Below are positions 23,768 through 35,865 of a stretch of DNA of 64,000 nucleotides, piece after piece. The number at the start of each line of letters is the position of its first letter. Position 1 is the stretch's first letter. A program made the translations under genes and the position numbers. Under the pieces are notes generated by a model. That model was not told where the DNA came from. It saw only the letters and a list, made by a program, of their open reading frames with translations, and did no database searches. The stretch is from Hydractinia symbiolongicarpus (lineage: Eukaryota > Cnidaria > Hydrozoa > Anthoathecata > Hydractiniidae). The DNA is taken from assembly GCF_029227915.1 (NCBI RefSeq), contig NC_079883.1, forward strand, positions 29,948,001 to 30,012,000, written 5' to 3'.

Positions 23768-26700
23768 AAACGTTTGACTGTGGGACTTAATTGAACTGAT
23801 TTTGGACTTTGACTTTATAAATGTGATAAATGAGCCAGTTTGACTACAAGAAATAACATTCTTTTTAATTTGACTTGATTGCTGGAACTTAGCGATTACA
23901 CTGGGCGCTGTGGTAGCGCTTTATTAAAAAATTAAGAGAAATAAGTCATTTTTTACTGTGGGACCAATCAAAGCTGTTAGTTCGCGCTGAAGAAATAGAG
24001 ACATTCTCAAAAACTACATTTCATCGACTTCTTGGCCGTATCAATCCGTTTGAGTTACAACGGTTGCGTCACATATTCGTATCAACATGTATTTAGCGAT
24101 ATTTTTCTGATATTACTAGGTTGCTTCGCCTTTAACAATGAAACGATTGACTGTGCGACTTAATTGAACTGACTCTGTAATATGTCCTTATAAATGTGAT
24201 AGATGAGCCAATTGGTCTCCAAGAAATAACTTTCTTCTTAATTTGACGTGATGGCTGGAATTCATCGATTACATTAGGATCTGTGGTAGCGCTTTATTTA
24301 AAAATTTAGATAAACAAGTCTTTTCTTACTGTTAGACCAATCCTGGACGTTAGCATGCCCTGAATAAATAGGAACAGTTTCAAAGACTACATTTCATTGA
24401 CTTTCTAGCGGTTTAAATCCGTTTGAGTTACAACGGTTGCGTCACATATTCGTACCAACATGTATTTAGCGATAGTATTCGGATAATACTAGGTTGCATC
24501 GCTTTTAAAAGTGAAACGGTTGACTGTGGGACTTAATTAAACTGATTTTGGACTTTGATCTTATAAATGTGATAAATGAGCCAGTTTGACTACAAGAAAT
24601 AACATTCTTCTTAATTTGACAAGATTGCTAGAACTCAGCGATTACACTGGGCGCTGTGGTAGAACTTTATTAAAAAATTAGGATAAATAAGTCATTTTTT
24701 ACTGTGGGACCAATCCTAGCCGTTAGTTCGCGCTGACGAAATAGCGAAAGTTTCCAGAACTACATTTCATTGACTTACTAACGGTGTCAATCCGTTTGAG
24801 TTACAACGGTTGCGTCACATATTCGTACCAACATTTATTAAGTGATTTTCTTCCGATATTTCTAAGTTGTATTGCTTTTAACAGTGAAACGATTTACTGT
24901 GGAACTTAATTGAACTAACTTGGGAGTGTGACGTTATAAATGTGATAAGTGAGCCAACTGGACCCAAGAAACAACATTCTTCTTAATTTGACATGATTGC
25001 CGGAACTCAGCGATTACACTGGGCGCTGTGGTAGCGCTTCATTTAAAAATTTAAATAAAAAAGTTATTTTTTACTGTGGGACCAATCCTAGTCGTTATCG
25101 CGCGCTGAAGAAATGGCGACATTCTCAAAAACTACATTTCATCAACTTCTTGGCCGTATCAATCCGTTTGAGTTACAACGGTTGCGTCACATATTCGTAC
25201 CAACATGTATTTAGCGATATTTTTCTGATATTACTAGGTTGCATCGCCTTAAACAATGAAACGATTGACTGTGGGACTTAATTCAACTAACTTTGGACTG
25301 TGACCTGATAAATATTATAAATGAGCCAGTTTGACTACAAGAAATAACATTCTTCTTAATTTGACATGATTGCTGGAACTCAGCGATTACACTGGGCGCT
25401 GTTGTAGCACTTCATTTAAAAATTTAAATAAAAAAGTCATTTTTTACTGTGGGACCAATCATAGCCGTTATCGCGCGCTAAAGAAATAGCGACAGTTTCA
25501 AAAACTACATTTCATTGACTTTCTAACGGTATCAATCCGCTTGAGTTACAACTGTTGCGTCACATATTCGTCCCAACATGTATTTAGCGATAGTATTCGG
25601 ATATTACTAGGTTGCATCGCTTTTAACAGTGAAACGGTTGACTGCGGGACTTAATTGAACTGACTCTGCACTATGTCCTTATAAATGTGATAGATGAGCC
25701 AATTGGTCTCCAAGGAATAACTTTCTTCTTAATTTGACGTGATGGCTGCAATTCATCGATTACATTAGGATCTGTGGTAGCGCTTTATTTAAAAATTTAG
25801 ATAAATAAGTCTTTTCTTACTGTTAGACCAATCCTTGCCGTTAGCATGCCCTGAATAAGTAGGAACAGTTTCAAAGACTACATTTCATTGACTTTCTAGC
25901 GGTATAAATCCGTTTGAGTTACAACGGTTGCGTCACATATTCGTACCAACATGTATTTACCGATAGTATTCGGATAATACTAGGTTGCATCGCTTTTAAA
26001 AGTAAAACGGTTGACTGTGGGATTTAATTGAACTGATTTTGGACTTTGATCTTATAAATGTGATAAATGAGCAAGTTTGACTACAAGAAATAACATTCTC
26101 CTTAAATTGACAAGATTGCTAGAAGTCAGCGATTACACTGGGCGCTGTGGTAGAACTTTATTAAAAAATTGGGATAAATAAGTCATTTTTTACTGTGGTA
26201 CCAATTCTAGCCGTTATCGCGCACTGAAGAAATAGCGACAGTTTCAAAAACTACATTTCATTGACTTTCTAACGGTATCAATCCGTTTGAGTTACAACTG
26301 TTGCGTCACATATTCGTCCCCACATGTATTTAGCGATAGTATTCGGATAATACTAGGTTGCATCGCTTTTAAAAGTGAAACGGTTGACTGTGGGGCTTAA
26401 TTAAACTGATTTTGGACTTTGATCTTATAAATGTGATAAATGAGCCAGTTTGACTACAAGAAATAACATTCTTCTTAATTTGACAAGATTGCTAGAACTC
26501 AGCGATTACACTGGGCGCTGTGGTAGCGCTTTATTAAAAAGTTAAGATAAATAAGTCATTCTTTACTGTGGGACCAATCCAAGCGTTAGTTCGCGCTGAA
26601 AAAATAGAGACATTCTCAAAAACTACATTTCATCAACTTCTTGGCCGTATCAATCCGTTTGAGTTACAACGGTTGCGTCCCATATTCGTATCAAAATGTA

Positions 26701-28351
26701 TTTAGCGATATTTTTCTGATATTACTAGGTTGCTTTGCCTTTAACAATGAAACGATTGACTGTGGGACTTAATTGAACTGACTCTGTACTATGTCCTTAT
26801 AAATGTGATAGATGAGCCAATTGGTCTCCAAGAAATAACTTTCTTCTTAATTTGACGTGATGGCTGCAATTCATCGATTACATTAGGATCTGTGGTAGCG
26901 CTTTATTTAAAAATTTAGATAAATAAGTCTTTTCTTACTGTTAGACCAATCCTGGCCGTTAGCATGCCCTGAATAAGTAGGAACGGTTTCAAAGACTACA
27001 TTTCATTGACTTTCTAGCGGTATAAATCCGTTTGAGTTACAACGGTTGCGTTACATATTCGTACCAACATGTATTTACCGATAGTATTCGGATAATACTA
27101 GGTTGCATCGCTTTTAAAAGTAAAACAATTGACTGTGGGATTTAATTGAACAGATTTTGGACTTTGATCTTATAAATGTGATAAATGAGCTAGTTTGACT
27201 ACAAGAAATAACATTCTGCTTAAATTGACAAGATTGCTAGAACTCAGCGATTACACTGGGCGCTGTGGTAGAACTTTATTAAAAAATTAGGATAAATAAG
27301 TCACTTTTTACTGTGGGACCAATCCTAGTCGTTAGTTCGCGCTGACGAAATAGCGAAAGTTTGAAGAACTACATTTCATTGACTTTCTAACGGTATCAAT
27401 CCGTTTGAGTTACAACTGTTACGTCACATATTCGTCCCCACATGTATTTAGCGATAGTATTCAGATATTACTAGGTTGCATCGATTTTAACAGTGAAACA
27501 TTTGACTGTGGGACTTAACTGAACTGATTTTGGAGTTTGACCTTCTAAATGTGATAAATGAGCCAGTTTGATTACAAGAAGTAACATTCTTCTTAATTTG
27601 ACTTGATTGCTGAAACTTAGCGATTGCACTGGGCGCTGTGGTAGCACTTTATAAAAAAATTAGGATAAATAAGTCATTTTTTACTGTGGGACCAATCCTA
27701 GCCGTTAGTTCGCGCTGAAGAAATAGAGACAGATTCAAAAAGTAAATTTCGTTGACTTTCTACCGGTGTCAATCCGTTTGAGTTAGAACGATTGCGTCAC
27801 ATATTCGTACCAACATGTACTTAGTGATTTTTTTCCGATATTACTAAGTTGTATCGCTTTTAACAGTGAAACGATTGACTCTGGGAATTAATTGAACTGA
27901 TTCTTGACTGTGACCTTGTAAATGCGATAAATGAGCCAATTGGGCTCCAAGAAATAACATTCTTCTTTATTCGACATGATTGCTGGAATTCAGCGAGTAC
28001 ACTAGGCTCTGTGGTAGTGCTTTATTTAAAAATTTAGATAAATAAGTCATTTTTTACTGTGGGACCAATCCCAGCCGTTAGTTCGCGCTGAAGAAATAGA
28101 GACAGTTTCAAAAAGTACATTTCTTTGACTTTCTACCGGTGTCAATTCGTTTGAGTTAGAACGATTGCGTCACATATTCGTACCAACATGTACTTAGTAA
28201 TTTTTTTCCGATATTACTAAGTTGTACCGCTTTTAACAGTGAAACGATTGACTCTGGGAATTAATTGAACTGATTCTGGACTGTGACCTTGTAAATGCGA
28301 TAAATGAGCCAATTGGGCTCCAAGAAATAACATTCTTCTTAATTCGACATG
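23768..28351. repeat. Mosaic block without a simple HOR
   Basis: Landmarks 24068, 24441, 24814, 25186, 25559, 25932, 26305, 26677, 27050, 27423, 27796 and 28169. 24068/24441 recur as 26677/27050 (2609 bp apart). 23929-26165 matches 33878-36114 at a fixed offset of 9949 bp. 27370-28351 matches 21211-22192 at an offset of 6159 bp (shared ACTGTTACGTCAC and TTAACTGAACTG variants). The block is therefore built of segments also found on both sides. Confidence 0.75.
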
Positions 28352-28360
28352 ATTTATTTA
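28345..28360. other. 41-bp deletion scar
   Basis: GACATGAT runs directly into TTATTTAAAAATTT. In the sister monomer these points are separated by 27981-28021, the GC-richer patch. The landmark spacing 28169 to 28501 is 332 bp, exactly 41 short of 373. Downstream of the joint the subtype also changes (from the ACTTAGTAAT type to the GCATGCCCTGAATAAATAGG type), so this may be a non-allelic joint rather than a plain deletion. Confidence 0.8.
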
Positions 28361-28908
28361 AAAATTTAGATAAATAAGTCTTTTCTTACTGTTAGACCAA
28401 TCCTGGCCGTTAGCATGCCCTGAATAAATAGGAACAGTTTCAAAGACTACATTTCATTGTCTTTCTAGCGGTATAAATCCGTTTGAGTTACAACGGTTGC
28501 GTCACATATTCGTACCAACATGTATTTAGCGATAGTATTCGGATAATACTAGGTTGCATCGCTTTTAAAAGTGAAACGGTTGACTGTGGGGCTTAATTGA
28601 ACTGATTTTGGACTTTGATCTTATAAATGTCACAGCTGTGGTAGCGCTTTATTAAAAAGTTAAGATAAATAAGTCATTCTTTACTGTGGGACCAATCCAA
28701 GCGTTAGTTCGCGCTGAAGAAATAGAGACATTCTCAAAAACTATATTTCATCAACTTCTTGGCCGTATCAATCCGTTTGAGTTACAACGGTTGCGTCACA
28801 TATTCGTACCAACATGTATTTAGCGATATTTTTCTGATATTACTAGGTTGCATCGCCTTAAACAATAAAACGATTGACCGTGGGACTTAATTCAACTAAC
28901 TTTGGACT
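28352..28908. repeat. Short stretch between two rearrangement joints and the nonamer
   Basis: Landmarks 28501 and 28795. The first monomer lies between the joints near 28351 and 28631. The second has GATATTTTTCTG and ACAATAAAACGATTGACCG, as in 29914 and 33271, then switches near 28905 to the ACTATGTCC subtype that begins the nine-monomer block. Confidence 0.65.
28627..28642. other. 78-bp net deletion scar with a palindromic joint
   Basis: TTATAAATGT is followed by CACAGCTGTGG. In the likely parent arrangement (26431-26520) the ATGT and GCTG are separated by 82 bp; here they are joined by four bases, CACA, a net loss of 78 bp. This agrees with the landmark spacing of 294 bp (28501 to 28795). 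The joint creates the perfect 10-bp palindrome CACAGCTGTG at 28631-28640. Confidence 0.8.
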
Positions 28909-31900
28909 ATGTCCTTATAAATGTGATAGATGAGCCAATTGGTCTCCAAGAAATAACTTTCTTCTTAATTTGACGTGATGGCTGGAATTCATCGATTACA
29001 TTAGGATCTGTGGTAGCGCTTTATTTAAAAATTTAGATTAATAAGTCTTTTCTTACTGTTAGACCAATCCTGGCCGTTAGCATGCCCTGAATAAATAGGA
29101 ACAGTTTCAAAGACTACATTTCATTGACTTTCTAGCGGTTTAAATCCGTTTGAGTTACAACGGTTGCGTCACATATTCGTACCAACATGTATTTAGCGAT
29201 AGTATTTGGATAATACTAGGTTGCATCGCTTTTAAAAGTGAAACGGTTGACTGTGGGGCTTAATTAAACTGATTTTGGACTTTGATCTTATAAATGTGAT
29301 AAATGAGCCAGTTTGACTACAAGAAATAACATTCTTCTTAATTTGACAAGATTGCTAGAACTCAGCGATTACACTGGGCGCTGTGGTAGAACTTTATTAA
29401 AAAATTGGGATAAATAAGTCATTTTTTACTGTGGGACCAATTCTAGCCGTTATCGCGCACTGAAGAAATAGCGACAGTTTCAAAAACTACATTTCATTGA
29501 CTTTTCAACGGTATCAATCCGTTTGAGTTACAACTGTTGCGTCACATATTCGTCCCCACATGTATTTAGCGATAGTATTCAGATATTACTAGGTTGCATC
29601 GCTTTTAACAGTGAAACATTTGACTGTGGGACTTAATTGAACTGATTTTGGACTTTGACATTTTAAATGTGATAAATGAGCCAGTTTGATTACAAGAAGT
29701 AACATTCTTCCTAATTTGACTTGATTGCTGGAACTTCAGCGGTTACACTGGGCGCTGTGGTAGCGCTTTATTAAAAAGTTAAGATAAATAAGTCATTCTT
29801 TACTGTGGGACCAATCCAAGCGTTAGTTCGCGGTGAAGAAATAGAGACATTCTCAAAAACTATATTTCATCAACTTCTTGGCCGTATCAATCCGTTTGAG
29901 TTACAACGGTTGCGTCACATATTCGTACCAACATGTATTTAGCGATATTTTTCTGATATTACTAGGTTGCATCGCCTTAAACAATAAAACGATTGACCGT
30001 GGGACTTAATTCAACTAACTTTGGACTGTGACTTGATAAATGTTATAAATAAGCCAGTTTGACTACAAGAAATAACATTCTTCTTAATTTGACATGATTG
30101 CTGGAACTCAGCGATTACACTGGGCGCTGTTGTAGCACTTCATTTAAAAATTTAAATAAAAAAGTCATTTTTTACTGTGGGACCAATCCTAGCCGTTATC
30201 GCGCGCTAAAGAAATAGCGACAGTTTCAAAAACTACATTTCATTGGCTTTCTAACGGTATCAATCCGCTTGAGTTCCAACTGTTGCGTCACATATTCGTC
30301 CCAACATGTATTTAGCGATAGTATTCGGATATTACTAGGTTGCATCGCTTTTAACAGTGAAACGGTTGACTGTGGGACTTAATAGAACTGATTTTGGACT
30401 TTGACCTTATAAATGCGATAAATGAGCCAGTTTGACTACAAGAAATAACATTCTTCTTTATTTGACATGATTGCTGGAACTCAGCGATTACACTGGGCGC
30501 TGTGGTAGCGCTTTATTAAAAAATTAAGAGAAATAAGTCATTTTTTACTGTGGGACCAATCAAAGCTGTTAGTTCGCGCTGAAGAAATAGAGACATTCTC
30601 AAAAACTACATTTCATCAACTTCTTGGCCGTATCAATCCGTTTGAGTTACAACGGTTGCGTCACATATTCGTATCAACATGTATTTAGCGATATTTTTCT
30701 GATATTACTAGGTTGCTTCGTCTTTAACAATGAAACGATTGACTGTGGGACTTAATTGAACTGACTCTGTACTATGTCCTTATAAATGTGATAGATGAGC
30801 CAATTGGTCTCCAAGAAATAACTTTCTTCTTAATTTGACGTGATGGCTGGAATTCATCGATTACATTAGGATCTGTGGTAGCGCTTTATTTAAAAATTTA
30901 GATAAATAAGTCTTTTCTTACTGTTAGACCAATCCTGGCCGTTAGCATGCCCTGAATAAATAGGAACAGTTTCGAAGACTACATTTCATTGACTTTCTAG
31001 CGGTTTAAATCCGTTTGAGTTACAACGGTTGCGTCACATATTCGTACCAACATGTATTTAGCGATAGTATTCGGATAATACAAGGTTGCATCGCTTTTAA
31101 AAGTGAAACGGTTGACTGTGGGGCTTAATTAAACTGATTTTGGACTTTGATCTTATAAATGTGATAAATGAGCCAGTTTGACTACAAGAAATAACATTCT
31201 TCTTAATTTGACAAGATTGCTAGAACTCAGCGATTACACTGGGCGCTGTGGTAGAACTTTATTAAAAAATTAGGATAAATAAGTCACGTTTTACTGTGGG
31301 ACCAATCCTAGTCGTTAGTTCGCGCTGACGAAATAGCGAAAGTTTGAAGAACTACATTTCCTTGACTTACTAACGGTGTCAATCCGTTTGAGTTACAACG
31401 GTTGCGTCACATATTCGTACCAACATGTATTAAGTGATTTTCTTCCGATATTTCCAAGTTGTATTGCTTTTAACAGTGAAACGATTTACTGTGGAACTTA
31501 ATTGAACTAACTTGGGAGTGTGACGTTATAAATGTGATAAGTGAGCCAACTGGACCCAAGAAATAACATTCTTCTTAATTTGACATGATTGCCGGAACTC
31601 AGCGATTACACTGGGCGCTGTGGTAGCGCTTCATTTAAAAATTTAAATAAAAAAGTTATTTCTTACTGTGGGACCAATCCTAGCCGTTATCGCGCGCTGA
31701 AGAAATGGCAACATTCTCAAAAACTACATTTCATCAACTTCTTGGCCGTATCAATCCGTTTGAGTTACAACGGTTGCGTCACATATTCGTACCAACATGT
31801 ATTTAGCGATATTTTTCTGATATTACTAGGTTGCATCGCCTTAAACAATGAAACGATTGACTGTGGGACTTAATTCAACTAACTTTGGACTGTGACCTGA

Positions 31901-34900
31901 TAAATGTTAAAAATAAGCCAGTTTGACTACAAGAAATAACATTCTTCTTAATTTGACATGATTGCTGGAACTCAGCGATTACACTGGGCGCTGTTGTAGC
32001 ACTTCATTTAAAAATTTAAGAGAAATAAGTCATTTTTTACTGTGGGACCAATCAAAGCTGTTAGTTCGCGCTGAAGAAATAGAGACATTCTCAAAAACTA
32101 CATTTCATCAACTTCTTGGCCGTATCAATCCGTTTGAGTTACAACGGTTGCGTCACATATTCGTATCAACATGTATTTAGCGATATTTTTCTGATATTAC
32201 TAGGTTGCTTCGTCTTTAACAATGAAACGATTGACTGTGGGACTTAATTGAACTGACTCTGTACTATGTCCTTATAAATGTGATAGATGAGCCAATTGGT
32301 CTCCAAGAAATAACTTTCTTCTTAATTTGACGTGATGGCTGGAATTCATCGATTACATTAGGATCTGTGGTAGCGCTTTATTTAAAAATTTAGATAAATA
32401 AGTCTTTTCTTACTGTTAGACCAATCCTGGCCGTTAGCATGCCCTGAATAAATAGGAACAGTTTCGAAGACTACATTTCATTGACTTTCTAGCGGTTTAA
32501 ATCCGTTTGAGTTACAACGGTTGCGTCACATATTCGTACCAACATGTATTTAGCGATAGTATTCGGATAATACTAGGTTGCATCGCTTTTAAAAGTGAAA
32601 CGGTTGACTGTGGGGCTTAATTAAACTGATTTTGGACTTTGATCTTATAAATGTGATAAATGAGCCAGTTTGACTACAAGAAATAACATTCTTCTTAATT
32701 TGACAAGATTGCTAGAACTCAGCGATTACACTGGGCGCTGTGGTAGAACTTTATTAAAAAATTGGGATAAATAAGTCATTTTTTACTGTGGGACCAATTC
32801 TAGCCGTTATCGCGCACTGAAGAAATAGCGACAGTTTCAAAAACTACATTTCATTGACTTTCTAACGGTATCAATCCGTTTGAGTTACAACTGTTGCGTC
32901 ACATATTCGTCCCCACATGTATTTAGCGATAGTATTCAGATATTACTAGGTTGCATCGCTTTTAACAGTGAAACATTTGACTGTGGGACTTAATTGAACT
33001 GATTTTGGACTTTGACATTTTAAATGTGATAAATGAGCCAGTTTGATTACAAGAAGTAACATTCTTCTTAATTTGACTTGATTGCTGGAACTTCAGCGGT
33101 TACACTGGGCGCTGTGGTAGCGCTTTATTAAAAAGTTAAGATAAATAAGTCATTCTTTACTGTGGGACCAATCCAAGCGTTAGTTCGCGGTGAAGAAATA
33201 GAGACATTCTCAAAAACTATATTTCATCAACTTCTTGGCCGTATCAATCCGTTTGAGTTACAACGGTTGCGTCACATATTCGTACCAACATGTATTTAGC
33301 GATATTTTTCTGATATTACTAGGTTGCATCGCCTTAAACAATAAAACGATTGACCGTGGGACTTAATTCAACTAACTTTGGACTGTGACTTGATAAATGT
33401 TATAAATAAGCCAGTTTGACTACAAGAAATAACATTCTTCTTAATTTGACATGATTGCTGGAACTCAGCGATTACACTGGGCGCTGTTGTAGCACTTCAT
33501 TTAAAAATTTAAATAAAAAAGTCATTTTTTACTGTGGGACCAATCCTAGCCGTTATCGCGCGCTAAAGAAATAGCGACAGTTTCAAAAACTACATTTCAT
33601 TGGCTTTCTAACGGTATCAATCCGCTTGAGTTCCAACTGTTGCGTCACATATTCGTCCCAACATGTATTTAGCGATAGTATTCGGATATTACTAGGTTGC
33701 ATCGCTTTTAACAGTGAAACGGTTGACTGTGGGACTTAATAGAACTGATTTTGGACTTTGACCTTATAAATGCGATAAATGAGCCAGTTTGACTACAAGA
33801 AATAACATTCTTCTTTATTTGACATGATTGCTGGAACTCAGCGATTACACTGGGCGCTGTGGTAGCGCTTTATTAAAAAATTAAGAGAAATAAGTCATTT
33901 TTTACTGTGGGACCAATCAAAGCTGTTAGTTCGCGCTGAAGAAATAGAGACATTCTCAAAAACTACATTTCATCAACTTCTTGGCCGTATCAATCCGTTT
34001 GAGTTACAACGGTTGCGTCACATATTCGTATCAACATGTATTTAGCGATATTTTTCTGATATTACTAGGTTGCTTCGTCTTTAACAATGAAACGATTGAC
34101 TGTGGGACTTAATTGAACTGACTCTGTACTATGTCCTTATAAATGTGATAGATGAGCCAATTGGTCTCCAAGAAATAACTTTCTTCTTAATTTGACGTGA
34201 TGGCTGGAATTCATCGATTACATTAGGATCTGTGGTAGCGCTTTATTTAAAAATTTAGATAAATAAGTCTTTTCTTACTGTTAGACCAATCCTGGCCGTT
34301 AGCATGCCCTGAATAAATAGGAACAGTTTCGAAGACTACATTTCATTGACTTTCTAGCGGTTTAAATCCGTTTGAGTTACAACGGTTGCATCACATATTC
34401 GTACCAACATGTATTTAGCGATAGTATTCGGATAATACTAGGTTGCATCGCTTTTAAAAGTGAAACGGTTGACTGTGGGGCTTAATTAAACTGATTTTGG
34501 ACTTTGATCTTATAAATGTGATAAATGAGCCAGTTTGACTACAAGAAATAACATTCTTCTTAATTTGACAAGATTGCTAGAACTCAGCGATTACACTGGG
34601 CGCTGTGGTAGAACTTTATTAAAAAATTAGGATAAATAAGTCACGCTTTACTGTGGGACCAATCCTAGTCGTTAGTTCGCGCTGACGAAATAGCGAAAGT
34701 TTGAAGAACTACATTTCCTTGACTTACTAACGGTGTCAATCCGTTTGAGTTACAACGGTTGCGTCACATATTCGTACCAACATGTATTAAGTGATTTTCT
34801 TCCGATATTTCTAAGTTGTATTGCTTTTAACAGTGAAACGATTTACTGTGGAACTTAATTGAACTAACTTGGGAGTGTGACGTTATAAATGTGATAAGTG

Positions 34901-35369
34901 AGCCAACTGGACCCAAGAAATAACATTCTTCTTAATTTGACATGATTGCCGGAACTCAGCGATTACACTGGGCGCTGTGGTAGCGCTTCATTTAAAAATT
35001 TAAATAAAAAAGTTATTTTTTACTGTGGGACCAATCCTAGCCGTTATCGCGCGCTGAAGAAATGGCAACATTCTCAAAAACTACATTTCATCAACTTCTT
35101 GGCCGTATCAATCCGTTTGAGTTACAACGGTTGCGTCACATATTCGTACCAACATGTATTTAGCGATATTTTTCTGATATTACTAGGTTGCATCGCCTTA
35201 AACAATGAAACGATTGACTGTGGGACTTAATTCAACTAACTTTGGACTGTGACCTGATAAATGTTAAAAATAAGCCAGTTTGACTACAAGAAATAACATT
35301 CTTCTTAATTTGACATGATTGCTGGAACTCAGCGATTACACTGGGCGCTGTTGTAGCACTTCATTTAAA
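28909..35369. repeat. Nonamer HOR, 3357-bp period, nested X-W-X-Y structure
   Basis: Landmarks 29168, 29541, 29914, 30287, 30660, 31033, 31406 and 31778 recur at +3357 as 32525, 32898, 33271, 33644, 34017, 34390, 34763 and 35135. The unit is nested. X (two monomers, 750 bp) occupies 30521-31270, 32013-32762 and 33878-34627, with its last 497 bp at 28909-29405. W (three monomers, 1115 bp) is 29406-30520 and 32763-33877. Y (two monomers, 742 bp) is 31271-32012 and 34628-35369. The order is partial X, W, X, Y, X, W, X, Y. X starts at the AATTAAGAGAAATAAG variant with CAATCAAAGCTG. Copies differ by scattered single bases. Confidence 0.85.
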
Positions 35370-35865
35370 AATTAAAATAAAAAAGTCATTTTTCACTGTG
35401 GGACCAATCCTAGCCGTTATCGCGCGCTAAAGAAATAGCGACAGTTTTAAAAACTACATTTCATTGACTTTCTAACGATATCAATCCGCTTGAGTTACGA
35501 CTGTTGCGTCACATATTCGTCCCAACATGTATTTAGCGATAGTATTCGGATATTACTAGGTTGCATCGCTTTTAACAGTGAAACGGTTGACTGCGGGACT
35601 TAATTGAACTGACTCTGCACTATGTCCTTATAAATGTGATAGATGAGCCAATTGGTCTCCAAGGAATAACTTTCTTCTTAATTTGACGTGATGGCTGCAA
35701 TTCATCGATTACATTAGGATCTGTGGTAGCGCTTTATTTAAAAATTTAGATCATAAAGTCTTTTCTTACTGTTAGACCAATCCTGGCCGTTAGCATGCCC
35801 TGAATAAGTAGGAACGGTTTCAAAGACTACATTTCATTGACTTTCTAGCGGTATAAATCCGTTTG
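35370..35865. repeat. Bridge monomers between nonamer and duplication
   Basis: Landmark 35508 plus part of the next monomer (35881). 35508 carries GACTGCGGGACTTAATTG and the intermediate box TCCCAAC, both shared with 25559. The whole stretch follows 25421-25916 at the 9949-bp offset. Confidence 0.7.

Noticed and set aside
31589-31873. 94-codon plus-strand open frame (also 24997, 34946, 52382, 53874, 55366) and a 72-codon frame at 31962
   Set aside because: They begin in ATG-like phases of the GACATGATTGC stretch and end at the next TGACTGTGGG or equivalent phase. The frame is open only in some subtypes and repeats exactly with the HOR period (3357 or 1492 bp). No recognisable protein.
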